Below, in pieces: positions 46,495 to 57,842 of a stretch of 64,000 bases of DNA. Below the pieces are notes generated by a model. It ran no database searches. It was not told the DNA's origin and saw only the letters and a list, made by a program, of their open reading frames with translations. The DNA is from Pisolithus tinctorius (taxonomy: Eukaryota > Basidiomycota > Agaricomycetes > Boletales > Pisolithaceae): assembly GCA_024663395.1 (NCBI GenBank), contig JANFAH010000057.1:306868-370867 (forward strand). Direction: 5' to 3'. A program made the position numbers and the translations under genes. How positions within the stretch are numbered: the first letter of the stretch is position 1; each line of letters begins with the position of its first letter.

Positions 46495-47250
46495 ATGTCT
46501 ACTGTTGATACATGGTGCTAAACCCTGCGTTCCATGACTATCTCGCCATCCTTAAGGGTGCTCGAAATGGATTCATCTACGGTGTAAAAGTCAGGTTCCC
46601 GCATGCTTTAGTTATGTCGGTGCTGTTTGGGCGTGGAGAGTGAGTCAAACTATACCTCAGCGTTCGGATGAGCAGTCTTCTCATGACCCATGGTGGTGAC
46701 TTAGCTGGATAACACGTCTACGGGCGATCCTACGAGCGACGAAGGAGCATGGTTTCAATTTGGCGAAGTTCGTCTCACTGTACAAGACTATTCTTTTATT
46801 ACAACGCAAGGCCAACGGAGGAAAGGAACGTAGTTGCGATACATTCATTGCCGGATTGATTGGCGGGTACGTTGTCTTCGGGACAGAAGCGCCGTAAATG
46901 AGCAGGTACGTCCCTCTGGTGCGACGTCCTGTGAGTCTTCTTAACACTATTGTTATGGTCAAGATCGTTCTTTATGTCGTTTCGAGAGTACTGGCATCTT
47001 TCCTCCCGCGTGCAAGGACTCACAACCCTACTTTCATCCGCGTCGGCCACAGGCGCAGCTGTCCGACCCATGCCCCCAGGACGCCCGATACTTCTCAGTT
47101 TTTGCAGCCCTATCCTGGGGCGCCGTTATGTGGCTTTTTAAGCACCGGGGCGAGACTATCCAGCCAGGGATGTTCAACTCCATGACCTAGTTATACCGAG
47201 ACTCTGAGGTCTGGACTGACTTAAGGACGTTACTGTGTTACAACAAGTAA
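46495..47250 (+). pseudogene. Pseudogene of peroxisomal membrane protein PXMP4 (Tim17-family)
   Basis: PXMP4 is a small peroxisomal membrane protein. Recognisable pieces in order are LNPAFHDYLAILKGARNGFI and VRFPHALVMSVLFGRG, then after an intron LRATKEHGFNLAKFVSLYKT and DTFIAGLIGGYVVFG. After another intron come IVLYVVSRVLASFLPRA and FAALSWGAVMWLFKHRGETI, with YRDSEVWTDLRTLL near the end. The frame is broken near 46515 (start codon to VLNP), near 46893 (between VVFG and the VNEQ that should follow) and near 47020 (after FLPRA). An in-frame TAG sits at about 47189 where a Tyr codon is expected. Each break fits a one-base loss. Decay, not alternative splicing, is the simplest reading. Confidence 0.8.
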
Positions 47251-47540
47251 CCTATATCCCATGAGTAATCACTATGTTTGTTGATGCCTAGAGATACTTT
47301 ATGTGATCCTCAGGTTACCCGTCTACTCGATGGAAGATATCCTATGGTCCTTGCAATGCGACGGCATTTATACTCGGATTGCAGGCTTGAGTCCACGGAA
47401 CAACCAATTATGAAATGGACACACCTCGAGCATCTCAGTTGCCGCTATGCAAGCTTTCCTGCACGTTTTGACAGGATGAAAGTTGATCTACTAACGTTCG
47501 CATCTCTGCTGCTATATCGCTAGCTAGAGGGACGGAAGGA

Positions 47541-48386
47541 TTAGATCTCCATCTCGACAGGAGAACCTTTACGGCTGCACTCACCTGCCTCTATCTTCGG
47601 AACAAGCTGCACTCGCCGGTCGTTCCACAACCGAGCGGTTTCATCGGAATGCAGGGTGCACAAGCCATATCCAAATGGAAATATTTCTTCTGACAGTAAA
47701 ATCTCTTGCAGCCTCTTTATCCTGTGTGCGTGAAGTTGTACAAGATCGTGGTAAGCTGCGACTGTTGGGATAACCGAGATATCATCCTTGCTGTAGGACG
47801 CAAGCGGCGGATGCAGCAGATAAGTGCTTGCCTCTACAGCGATATCCTCAAATCCGTTTTCTCTGGCAAAGCCGTACACCTTGAGGGGATGCAAGAACGC
47901 ATTTGCGACCAAGTGCGAACGCAATGAACGAACGAGCGAGTCTGATAGACCGTATTTATCGGCCAAGCGGATCATTCCAGGTAAAAGTGGAAAAGGTATC
48001 ACTGAGTCATGCTCGTATCGTTGTGAGAACGGTAGTTTCATCCAGCGCTCTTGTGCGGACTCGCAGTCAGGGAGGGAGAGCAGAGGTGGGGGAGGTGGCT
48101 GGCGGAGTAGTTCCAACAACGTATTCAGGGCCTGTGCAGGCTCATCAAGTTCTACATAGCAGCCCGCGTTCGCACGGGTTTTGACCCCAACAGACGCAGA
48201 TCCCTGATCGCAGAGTGCAAACATATCCCCTGTACATATACTTTGTCGGAATCGGTCGTACATTGTCTATTGGCACGTACTGAAGATTTCTGACTTTTCA
48301 AGGTCACGTCGCCATACTTTAAACTCGATCTGGTCAGGGATCGACTTCACGACGAAGTCCGTCTGTTCAGTTATCGGTATGTCCAT
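47541..48386 (-). CDS. BTB/POZ-domain protein of basidiomycete type
   Basis: Two exons; ATG at 48386 gives MDIPITEQTDFVVKSIPDQI then EFKVWRRDLEKSEIF, and a 51 nt intron joins to DMFALCDQGSA. The fold continues with VELDEPAQALNTLLELLRQP and SVIPFPLLPGMIRLADKYGL, then SLRSHLVANAFLHPLKVYGF. This is the pattern of the expanded Agaricomycete BTB family, probably protein-protein interaction or Cullin-3 adaptors, though no partner domain is attached. It ends RKGSPVEMEI. A five-Pro run lies after the first helix. Function unknown. Confidence 0.75.
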
Positions 48387-48830
48387 TGCGGAGGGGATCG
48401 ATCAACAGGGTATATGGATATACCGAATACCCTTTGTACCTGGTCTTCATGACATGTCCCTTCGGCAGCGCAGCAACGTGGCTGATGCGGATTAGTTGGT
48501 GCACAGCAGGCAGGTTCACACCTGCATTGCGAGAAATGTAGATCAGAACTCAATCAGTACGTGGGAGATGTTATAGGACATGATGCAGAAAATGAGAGAA
48601 ATGTTTCCCGTGAGTTCAAAATACATCGTAGGCCTAAATCGCGTATGACACAGTGATACGACAGAACAAATGCGGTGCGGTTCGGTTATAGTGGAAAGAT
48701 CTGCCTGGAAGAGAGAGAAACGAACTCAATGCTGAGCAAGCGACAAGAAGCAGAAATTGGTGGAGGTATCATCAAACAGAGGTAAGAGACGAGCAGAATC
48801 TAAATCACCGGAAACCCAAGAAAATATCCG
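48387..48830. other. Spacer between minus-strand genes
   Basis: Holds the BTB gene promoter and the Ras 3' untranslated region. No gene seen. Confidence 0.4.
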
Positions 48831-49682
48831 TCACATCACTACGCATTTGGGCTTCTTCGGATCCTTCAGAGGCTTGTCCTGCTTGCCACCGGGGCCGGTC
48901 TCCAGTCGTTTAGTCTGCCGCAGCGCACGGACAAGGTTGGTGAAGAGAAGCTCCACATTGTACGCCGTCCGGGCCGATGTCTCCATGAATTCACATCCAA
49001 ACGATCGTGCCAGCGCTATGCCCTCTTCGCGCGATACCTCACGCTCATATGTCTTGTCACATTTGTTTCCCACCAACATGAAAATTGGTTTTTGCCGTTT
49101 AACTTTGAGCATTGACTGTCGGAAAACTTCAAGCCGTTCGAAGGTGGATCGTGAAGCAATCGAGTACACAAGAATAAAACCTTGGCCCTCTCTGAAGCGC
49201 TCTTCACTTACGAAGTCGCGACGCAGTTTAACAATGATACCCACCTCACCCATTGATCACGGAGAGTTGCGTATTCCTCTGTACACCTTTTAGGACTGAA
49301 ATCGTAGGGGCAGAAAAGTGTGGCGTCACCTTGACCGGCAGTGTCAATAACTTCCACAAAGCACATCTTGTTGTCCACAATTAATTGCTTCCTATACGCG
49401 TCTTCTATTGTGGGGTCATAGGTCTGAGAAGGCACAAGAACAGTCAGGACAGAGCCAGAACACCGAATGAAAGTTGCCCGACCTCTGCAATGGGAATGTC
49501 AGGGTATAAGTCCAACAACGGATACAATAGCAGATAACTTACCGACGAAACAATTCAGAGTAAACTGGGGGGGATGCTCAGTGGACAGCGAAGGTGAAGG
49601 TGACGGAAGTACATACCTGAACAGCCAAAGCAGTTTTACCTACACCACCATCACCCAGAACAGCGACTCTCCAGCTATCCAT
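48831..49682 (-). CDS. Ras-family small GTPase
   Basis: Membrane-bound signalling switch. Exons 49617-49682, 49543-49564, 49483-49484, 49330-49423, 49245-49278 and 48831-49191 sum to 579 nt (192 residues). G-boxes: P-loop GDGGVGKT, effector ETYDPTIED, switch II DTAGQEEYATLRDQW, NKCDK and ETSARTA. The protein ends KKPKCVVM, a CaaX box with Met last, suited to farnesylation, after a lysine-rich stretch. Position 11 of the P-loop is Asp where classical Ras has Ala, and Trp replaces the Tyr after RDQ, so it belongs to a Ras2-like branch. The effector-loop Glu needs a 2 nt exon. Confidence 0.9.
49424..49542 (-). other. Predicted 2-nt micro-exon (49483-49484) with flanking introns
   Basis: On the minus strand, a 58 nt intron (GTAAGT...CTGAC...CATTGCAG) is followed by AG and then a 59 nt intron (GTCGGG...CCTGAC...TTCTCAG). 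Joining TTCGTCG, AG and ACCTATGAC gives FVETYD; leaving AG out shifts the frame. Confidence 0.7.
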
Positions 49683-50315
49683 TGTTGCAAAAACGCTTGG
49701 CAGAAGAATCTAGTTGAAATGGACGGCGAAGCGAGAGAAGAGAGTGGGGGATAAGCCACAAAAACGTAGAACGGGTCTGGGGTCGGAAGGTCGATGAGTT
49801 GTGTGAACCGCTTCAATGATACAGACACAAAGAGAGCCTTAGTAAAAGAACAAGACGTCGTAAAAATCGTGTAAGGTCGTAAAAAAAAGGTTCGCGAGGC
49901 CCTTCGCAGGAGACTTGAAAGGATGTGGCAGTGGGGAGGGAAGAGAAAGTGAACGGCGATGATGGAGGTGCGGCTGTCCCCTGGAGGCGGTTAATCCTTT
50001 TGCTGCTACAGCATGGGGCGAATTTGCGTCTGCTTGCAACACACCCGTTTTCAAAAGGTCCGGTGTCTAAATCAAGCGGCCAATTCTCCACGCGACAAAA
50101 AAAAAACATTCAAGACTAGTAGGGTAAGGCGGATACATGAACAGGGTATTCGTACGACTGTTACTATGCGGCATAATAGGTGGGGTATATGGTAGTACAA
50201 CAGGGAATGCAATATAGTCAACCCACCACAACCGCTCAACGAAACGCGAAGTGTCAAGGAATACTGAGCCATCCGAGGAAATCTCACGATGCCGAGTGAG
50301 GGTTAGGCATGACCA
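49683..50315. promoter_or_regulatory. Ras upstream region
   Basis: About 630 bp upstream of the Ras gene on the minus strand; no ORF with a recognisable product. Contains a short T-run context at 49880-49890 and an A-run at 50099-50106. Confidence 0.4.
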
Positions 50316-50621
50316 TCAGTCTCTTCGGCTGAACTCCCCCTGCGTCAGGTCTAGGATGAAAGTCGTCTTGAAATTTTTCGGTGGTTCAATGATTTTAACC
50401 GGTCTCTTCGACAGGTTCTGGGAGAGAGATGCGAAGGGTCGCAGAGGGCGAGACTGAGGAAAGTTGGCAGCAAGCTTTGGCACAGCTCCAGGGGGTGTGG
50501 AGGATGTATGCGACGACCCAGCCAGGGGTGACGAGACATACGGAGAGGTTGCTCCAAAAGGACGACGCATGGACGTCATGGTGAGGGCAGCTTTCCGGAA
50601 AAACAGGTGGGTCAACTGCAT
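50316..50621 (-). CDS. Small protein of unknown function
   Basis: Single ORF of 101 codons from the first ATG (MQLTHLFFRKAALTMTSMRR); a second ATG would start MTSMRRPFGATSPYVSS. Basic, Ser/Pro-rich first half, then RPFASLSQNLSKRPVKIIEP and KNFKTTFILDLTQGEFSRRD at the end. The N-terminus could be a mitochondrial presequence. No family recognised. No intron needed. Could be a real short gene or the last exon of a longer one. Confidence 0.4.
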   Translation of the reverse strand: MQLTHLFFRKAALTMTSMRRPFGATSPYVSSPLAGSSHTSSTPPGAVPKLAANFPQSRPLRPFASLSQNLSKRPVKIIEPPKNFKTTFILDLTQGEFSRRD

Positions 50622-51934
50622 TCTCGGACGGCTAGCAATATGTAGACCTACCCATTGCAGGAGAGTTCGAAGATTGGGAGCTATTTGGTCGCAAGGGTAC
50701 GGGGCGAAGCGAAAAGGGACCGTGAAGACGGCAAGTCGCAGACTGGCTGTCGTTAGCTTATACGTGGGTTTTTATAACACCCCGCTGCAATTCTCTGGGG
50801 CGGGTTTCGCGAGAGTGTCAACGGGGTTTCGGGTTGGCCAAACATCGCCAAACATCGCCCTGGAAACTTCCACCGCCCCAAAGCTATGTGCAAATGCCAC
50901 GGATGCAACTTGAATCAGTGCCTGACGCGGTAGACATTATTGATCTGTGCAGACGTCTCCAGTGTCGTTGATAAAAAAGAACTTTGGACTTGCCGACTAT
51001 ATTCGCATTACGGCTGGTTATTCCGTGTGGCGCAGCTTACCCGATTCAGCATCTAATAGTGTGGAATGTTCCCCAAAGTTTTCGAAAGACCCGCTGCGGC
51101 AAAGGAGTGGCCGTTAATATTGCGTTCGTACATGTCAGTGCACACCTAGCTGATCGCAATACTGTTGGCAATGAGCATGATAGATTGATGGTCAAGTGAT
51201 TGTGACCTGTGTGCGCATCTACGCCTTATTGCTTGATAATGATTGATTAGGTGATAACAATCGGATCTCGCTTGACAATGAACCATAAATTCTGATTGAA
51301 ATGCCACCCCGATGTACAAACCGACGTATAAATACAATGCTATATGAAATATACAAGATTCACAGACAACTTGGTCGTCCTTTGCCTGCTATGGAAGGCA
51401 AAGAAATAAGGTGGAATGATAGTTAGACAAGGTGCAGGCTTGGATTTCGTGGCTGCAATGACGACGGGGGGGAAGGCATATCAAAACGGGAAGAAGAGAA
51501 ATCCTACTAGTTTCATTAAAATGTCAGTTGGTAGGATATGCAAAGGAAATGTGATGGGCGCCGATCAGATAAGGAAAACCGATCGAAGCGCATTGAGCGA
51601 TGGGCATCTATGTTCGCAGCCGACGGGTGACGCAAGATGTGGCGTTAGCTCGTGTGTTTGGATGTCGATAAGGACGTTGCCTAGCTGGAAGAACATTGCG
51701 CATGATCTCAAGAGTGTGTGGCCCTTGCGAAGCTATTTACGTGAAGTTGGATGATTAGGTGTTTGCTTGCTTGCTGTGCGAGGAAACTTGGATGCGGTTT
51801 ACAGAGTCCAATCGCGGAAAGGTGGCTGGCGACGGCGATAAGTGGATTTCATCAGGAGGAAAACCGCGGTGTCAGAAGAAGTCGAGAACCTCGACGATCA
51901 AGGAACTGCCCAAACGACTGGCGTGTTTGAGAGC
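50622..51934. other. Intergenic region without recognisable genes
   Basis: About 1.3 kb. ORFs of up to 148 codons exist on the plus strand (50464-50913, 51416-51754) but have no family features and no supporting splice sites. A perfect tandem duplication of GCCAAACATC lies at 50837-50856. Confidence 0.45.
50837..50856 (+). repeat. Two-copy 10 bp tandem repeat
   Basis: GCCAAACATC occurs twice in a row, followed by GCC. Confidence 0.7.
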
Positions 51935-52431
51935 TCATTGAACATCTACCAGGAGGTTGCGCTCGAGGATATACTTTCCCTCTTTGTACCTCTGCGAGGC
52001 TTCGTATGCACGGTCCTAACATTTAGCGAGTCGAGTTTAGAATGAGGATGGAGGGTACTTCAGCACTTACATATTTCCATCCCAAGATGGTAGCACACTT
52101 GACACAGTAGATATCCCGGACGGTATGGTTGCCAGTGGTCATGAGGCGGTCACTTGGTTCCCCTTCGACGACGTTAACGCTGCAGAGGATCTAAATATTT
52201 GGACGAACGGGTTGGGTTGAGGCAGAACACTTACACGCCTTCGAACAAGTAAGCGCGACCATGTTGACCATTGAATGCCTATCGGAGCCATTAGTCGACC
52301 AGGCGCTGGAGGGACAGATGGGGGACACTCGCTCGTGATATCATCGAATGTATTGTAGCTAAATGGGTCTTGCACTTCGAGCAGCCGTAGATGCGCTCAC
52401 CAGCAAGATAGCGACGATATTTCATACCCAT
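51935..52431 (-). CDS. Yippee-like zinc-binding protein
   Basis: ATG at 52431 gives [20 protein letters not shown], the first zinc-binding Cys pair. [12 protein letters not shown] and, after a short intron, [20 protein letters not shown] follow, which is the family's signature. [20 protein letters not shown] holds the second Cys pair, then WKY, and a last exon [20 protein letters not shown] ends LLVDVQ at 51935. Length and order match Yippee/Mis18-fold proteins (yeast MOH1). The cellular role in fungi is not established. Confidence 0.92.
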
Positions 52432-53147
52432 GGTGGATGTAGTCAGGCAGTAGTAGTGTAGTAAAGTAGCAGGGGTGAGGTAGCGAAAAGGCCAGCAGGA
52501 GAAGGGATCGTCCTTTATAGAGTAGACGTGTGAAGAAAGGTGAGAGAAAGGTAGGAGGAGGAACGAGTCGGAATGAGTGGAATTATGGTAATGTGCCGCA
52601 AGGAGCGCTGCCGAGCGACGCTGCCAGCCGTCCAACCCACACCCCTCCCTTCTCATATTCCGTGTACCTAGCACATGCGATCGTACTTATTAGACAACAT
52701 CTGTTTCAGTCGTCCGCCGTGTATATTCACTCTGGCATTCCACAGGATTACAGACGGCACCTCGCACGCAAAATGCAATCAGGGTGCCTTCTAACTGCGC
52801 TCTAACGCCTGTCCTTTCCACAGTCAGCGGGCTCCGTTGAGCTCATTTCACCGGAACGGACACGCCGAGGCCTCGAGTCCATGCGGCATCATCCCCGCGT
52901 GTGGTGGTAAGCCAGCACCTTGCCAGCACCCAAGCTGTGCATTACCCACGTGAAAGCATTAGTATATAGTGTAGTGAAGTCATAATTAGCCCCTGATGAA
53001 AAGTGGCTGGGGTCCTGGTTGTTCGAGTGGTCGGGGTCTCCCAGTAAGCGCGGAGCCTTTCCCCAACGTTTCGGACGCAGAGATGCGAAAGGCTGCGTTC
53101 CTACTTGAGGTATTAGAGCAAGTAATCCTTAGGAGTCGGACTACACA
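52432..53147. promoter_or_regulatory. Divergent promoter region, Yippee and Nudix genes
   Basis: About 700 bp between divergent starts. An ORF from 52996 or 53083 is open into the Nudix gene but is probably 5' leader plus intron. Confidence 0.4.
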
Positions 53148-54678
53148 ATGGACCAAGGTAGGCTATCGATCATTCGCCAGAACTTCGTTGACCGCTGCTG
53201 CTCCTATCACAGGGAAACAAGCGTCTGTCGTGCAGTTGCTGTCGCGTGCGCTACTCAGTATCCGCACCACCCCCCCACGCATCATTGCTTCCCCTGCCAC
53301 TCGTAAGTGCCTTTGCTCCGCAAACCTTCTAACTACTACCTACCGTGCAGAGCCTCGTCGTGCTGCCGTCGCGATCGTCATTCGTGTGGCGCCTTCTGCT
53401 CCCCCGTCTCCGAACGACGCACCCGTACCTACTCTCAGCCAGTTTTTCGACCTTGAATGGGTAAATCACCCGTCTGCACGCCCAGAAATTCTTTTCGTAA
53501 GAAGAACAGGCTTCGCACCTGATGGCGTGCCCGGACCTATTGGCGATGCAGGACCCAAAGCCAAGAGCAGCGAAGAAGCTCATCTTGCCTTTCCTGGGGG
53601 CCGCACTGAAGATGGAGACGAAGGGGGTCTGTACACCGGTATGTACGAACGTGACTTCGCTTAAACTCGACTGTTCACCCTACGTACAGCTATGCGGCAG
53701 ACATGGGGAGAAACTGGCTTGGACCTTGCAGAAAGGGACTTCATTTGCATTGGGCAGTTAGATGACCGAGAAATTACCACCTCATTGGGCAAGCGCCTAC
53801 TCATGATACTTTCCCCATTCGTTTTCCTGCAACTCACGCCTAGTACATTACCTACCGATCCGTCAGAGGGGACAACGATTCATTGGATTCCTCTGCAGTC
53901 ACTTGTAAGTCCCGTGCTACCCCACGCAGTTCGTCCATCGGCCTTGGCAGGAAGGTGGTCCAGCGTGACGGTAGACGCTGCATCAAGACTAGCACCTCGC
54001 CATGCTGCTATCTTGAAGGTCCTCGTCAGACTCTTATTAGGGAGCATGCAATTCCCTGCCATACTCATCCACCTACCGGACCCCAACTCTTCACAGCCAC
54101 AGAAGACATATACGGATACTGTATCCAGTCAAACGACGAGAACGTACGAACTAAAGTTGTGGGGTCTTTCCCTGGGCATGACGCTCGATTTACTTGCCAA
54201 GATGGTTCCCGACATGGAAGGTGGTACTGGATGTCCCTCTACAGCCTTACGATTACCATTCCACCCTGTAGGAGGTGAAGGTATGCGGATTGATGCAATT
54301 GCGCCAAGCTTGGCGAGCGTGTTCCCGCGGTTCTCGTATCCCGATGTTAATTTCTGGATTTGGTCAGCCATTTAAAGAGTCGCCCTCCCTTCCCTCTCCG
54401 ATGCTGACTGTTTTTAGGGTCTTTGGGAAACGTTACCGCGAAGTTATACGTAGCTGGGAATCCAGCATTCGTGAGGGTGGGGCGAATGACAAACGGTGGG
54501 TCACCAACCATTGACTGCCATCCTTCCACTGACACACCGCTTCGTCAGCCTCAACTGGGCAGGCACTGCACTAAGTAATTTCTATGCCGCTGTACGCAAG
54601 GCGCTTCTGGTCGTTCTGGTTCTCAGAGCAATTGGTGTCGTGTTCGGCCTAGCCTTGTTAGGGTGGTGGGTAATTTGA
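53148..54678 (+). CDS. Nudix-domain protein with C-terminal membrane segment
   Basis: Resembles CoA-diphosphatase-type Nudix hydrolases. The model starts at ATG 53148 (10 nt exon, 55 nt intron) and continues GKQASVVQLLSRALLSI. An alternative ATG at 53083 without that intron is also open. The Nudix region reads LAFPGGRTEDGDEGGLYTAM then RQTWGETGLDL. Compared with REUxEExGU, the first catalytic Glu is Gln and the second is Gly. Later blocks are QLDDREITTSLGKRLLMILS and GGEGMRIDAIAPSL. The last about 35 residues hold a hydrophobic stretch (LLVVLVLRAIGVVFGLALLG) that should anchor it in a membrane. Catalysis is doubtful because of the altered box. Confidence 0.75.
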
Positions 54679-54916
54679 CCCCGGTTCCAAGGTCTCGTTG
54701 CTGGTCTTGTATTATCCAGCCAGGTGTATCTGACCCATGGCGTTTGATTGGTAATCATTCAGCATTAGCTTTCACACTTCCAAGACAACCCTCGTCCTAG
54801 TATGTGTTTTTCCCGTTTTATCAGGTTCATGTAGGGTAGGTAATATGTCATTTGTCTATTGTACAACCGTGCAGTGTGTATTGCGAGACCCATTAGTTTC
54901 CTACAGGCTCAATTCT

Positions 54917-57195
54917 CTAACCCAAAGGTAGGCCACAGACTTCACAGTCGCTTCCTCCGTGATCATTCTCAAAAGTACAGTGAGGACAAACTCTGGTGCG
55001 GGAGCTTGTCCGGACTTCGCGGGACGCTGCTTCTTCTGCAGCAATTTGGTCGAGAATTTCCTGTGGAATGTCGTGGTCCATGTGCGAAGTCGACGCCGAC
55101 GGTAACGGTTGAGAAGCTATGGGGGAGACTGGATTTGACAATGAGCAGGACGGGCGCGCAATACGACTTACGAGCACTCTCATGCGCGAATGTTATTAGC
55201 GTTTGCCAACCCTCCGTCTTCATAAGCGCATCCAGCGATCTTGAGTCTTCAACCAAACTTGGTGACGTAGCTGTCCGTAAGAGATTCTGTATATCATCCT
55301 AATCACGAACACTGTCGAGACGATAGCACTCATATTGGTACAAAAGTGTCGCACCTTTGACATCAGCTGAGTAGAGTCTAAAAAGGCAATGAGATGCCAG
55401 TCGCTCAACCACTTCGCCAATTCCACACGATTGGATAATTGGCGGCTTCCTTGGGTCGACGCGCTAAGCTGATTCAGAGAACCAAGCAGGTTCTCAACTT
55501 GTTGGTCTTCGAGACCTGGGCGGTTCTCGATGGCAAAATTGGTAGAACGGAAGAGGGGAGACGGATTTTGAGGGAAACCATGCGTAACCTGGGAGTTTGC
55601 TGCATCAGTGAGACTGAAAGAATCAAAACGGATCGTCTCACATTCACGAAAAGGTACTCAACCGGGAAGCACGGCTTCGCACTCCTCTTCACGTCGATGC
55701 CATACTCGTTCTTGTATCGGTAAAACACGTCCGGGACATAACGAGCGGACTCGTTACTCCGATCTTCCTCCTTGACACGCACAATTCCAGGCTCGACGCT
55801 AGCTTCGATCATGTCGGCATCTACCATTGCACACGCTTGTTCAGACACCTGATAGGCAGATATGTCTACCTGCCCATCTTCAGAGGCTGACAGTATAGCT
55901 GTGACCATACGTGAACCAAAGTATCCAGTCGCCGAAGATCTCGATGGCGTCGGGTTGGCGTTTTGAATCGTGGCCGCGAAGATGGTTTCCAAAGAAGACA
56001 TAAAGAACGACTGTGAATGTCGTTTGTACACGTTCTTCGTCCTGTCTTCTGCAGTGGGTTCGAGGTCGGTAAAGATGTACCCCACAATTGTCAGTGGAAT
56101 TGTTGCTGATTGGGCAAGTTCCCTGATGCGAGGTTCGTCCTCCCACGGGATGCCAAGAGTCAATCCGTCCAGTTCACCTTCTTGTGAAGGTTCATGAATC
56201 GCTTCGACGACCGCTTTGATGCCCATGGGTACTTTTTCATACGGTTCGTAATGACCTATCAGCCAGCCAAAGCGTTGCAAACCCGTCGCTCGCCACGCCT
56301 GCAAGAAACGTTCCACAATTTCCTGGGACGCAATCTCTAAGTGATCCACCATCCGAAATGGTTGTGACTGGAGGGTGATCGGAGACGGTTGACAGGCAGT
56401 ACATATCCCTGCTGGCCAAGATGGATGCCCGCCGCTCGGACAAGGGACTTTCACCTTGTACGAGATGGGTGTCAGGGGTGGAAGAGCCTGAGCAGCGCTT
56501 GAGGATGTCTTTGGATACATTTTACGCAGATACGCATGGAACGACAGATGTTTGATATTGTTCTCTGCTTGATAGGCAGCATCGTAAGGCTCCAGGGGCA
56601 TACAGTAATCGCACATGCCATTAGGACCGTGCTTGCAAAACCGAGAGTCACGGTTTCTGGGAATTTTTCCGTCCTTCTGCCGCCAATACAAGTCTACAGC
56701 ATGCTCCTGCACGCGCTCCAAGACATTGATGGCGGAGTGGGGTGTCGAGGATGGTGGCTGGCTGGCATTGGCGGTTTCCGTTTCGGGGGGTGCAGATAGT
56801 GAGGCAGACTTGTAACCCACAAAAACTAGATCACCATGTCTGAAATACAAGTATGAACATTTCCGCGGGGACACGTAAACGTAGCATACTTCAAACCAAG
56901 CGACTGCAAGGTTCGCCCCTTAAGACGCGATATAGGTGTTTCGTTACCACGAGGCTGATTTGATATGGTGATCGACGATGGATCTGCATCTTGCGTGGTT
57001 TCAAGGATCTGTAGAACAGTTAGCAGATGCGCGTCGCTGGAGCCCTGGTCTGCATCATACCTTGTTCAACAGCTTCGAGATATCATCCGCGGGCTTCAGC
57101 TCGAAGCGAAAATTGCCGTCCTTTGACCTGATTCTGACCAACTTTCCTAAAGCATCAAATATGAGTCATGGAATAAGACCGATCTATCTCACCAT
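54917..57195 (-). CDS. NPL4: NPL4, cofactor of Cdc48/p97
   Basis: With Ufd1, NPL4 brings ubiquitylated proteins to Cdc48 in ERAD and chromatin extraction. ATG at 57195 is a 3 nt coding start spliced to LVRIRSKDGNFRFELKPADD, the ubiquitin-like domain, then DLVFVGYKSA. The zinc-binding region has RFCKHGPNGMCDYCMPLEPY. The MPN-like core includes HLSFHAYLRKMYPKTS and RFGWLIGHYEPYEKVPMGIK. VTHGFPQNPSPLF and WLSDWHLIAFLDSTQLMS come near the end. A C-terminal NZF zinc finger, CPHCTFEN...CEVC with the Thr-Phe pair, is present and should bind ubiquitin. It ends GLPLG at 54917. About eight introns. Confidence 0.94.
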
Positions 57196-57801
57196 GATAG
57201 TATGATCTGAGGACTGTCGGCTTTGGTGAAGCTATTAGCTGGACCGAGGTTACGTTCAAGGCAAGGTTACTTGGGACGCGTAATGGTCTTTAATCTAGCC
57301 GAGCTGACTAATCCACGGATACGTTCTGTGTCTCGTCTGGCAGTCGTTGGGGTACTTACAGCGGTGTGCGACGACGTCTATACTAATGTTGCTACAAATC
57401 ATGCTGACGGGCTCTGTGCGAGTCGTACCCAGATGCGTAGAAGGGGGCACCATAGCTTCCCACTCGTTCCTCCCCTCTCTCAGGCCCCTGTTGCTGCACA
57501 ACTCTTCCCGGAACCCCACCAGCCGGAGGACACACCATCCTAGTAGTCTGACCTCGCCCATGTATGAGCCACTTGCACTATCTTGCAATGAACACACCGA
57601 AGTCGTATGGCGAGGAGATAACGATTGAGGCGGTGGTTACGTAATCCGTCTTTGCAGGTTCCGTTTACCAACGCAATCGGGCTGGCTTTGTCGCAATCCT
57701 GAGAACGTATTGCGAATTGCACACCCTCGGATACGTTACAAGTCCTTCAATGCAACAGCGCTCTACCACCACGCATCTTTCGGCGAGCGCTGCAGCTGGA
57801 T
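57196..57801. promoter_or_regulatory. Divergent region between NPL4 and the bZIP gene
   Basis: About 600 bp. Short ORFs only. Includes an 18-codon ORF at about 57590-57646 and a second that overlaps the bZIP start (see separate entry), so much of it may be the long 5' leader of the bZIP mRNA. Confidence 0.4.
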
Positions 57802-57842
57802 ATGTCCTTAGCCGTTGGCAGCGCCGTCAACGTCAACCTTGA
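57750..57842 (+). other. Upstream ORF overlapping the bZIP start codon
   Basis: ATG at 57750, stop at 57840-57842, 30 residues (MQQRSTTTHLSASAAAG...). It is in a different frame from the bZIP ATG at 57802 and ends downstream of it, so ribosomes using it would bypass the main start. Confidence 0.45.

Noticed and set aside
51416..51754. 112-codon plus-strand ORF in the 51 kb spacer
   Set aside because: No conserved motif, no plausible splice sites, odd composition; likely chance.
53083..53147. Earlier start for the Nudix gene
   Set aside because: Open frame, but it keeps a 55 nt stretch with good intron signals; not excluded, only less likely.
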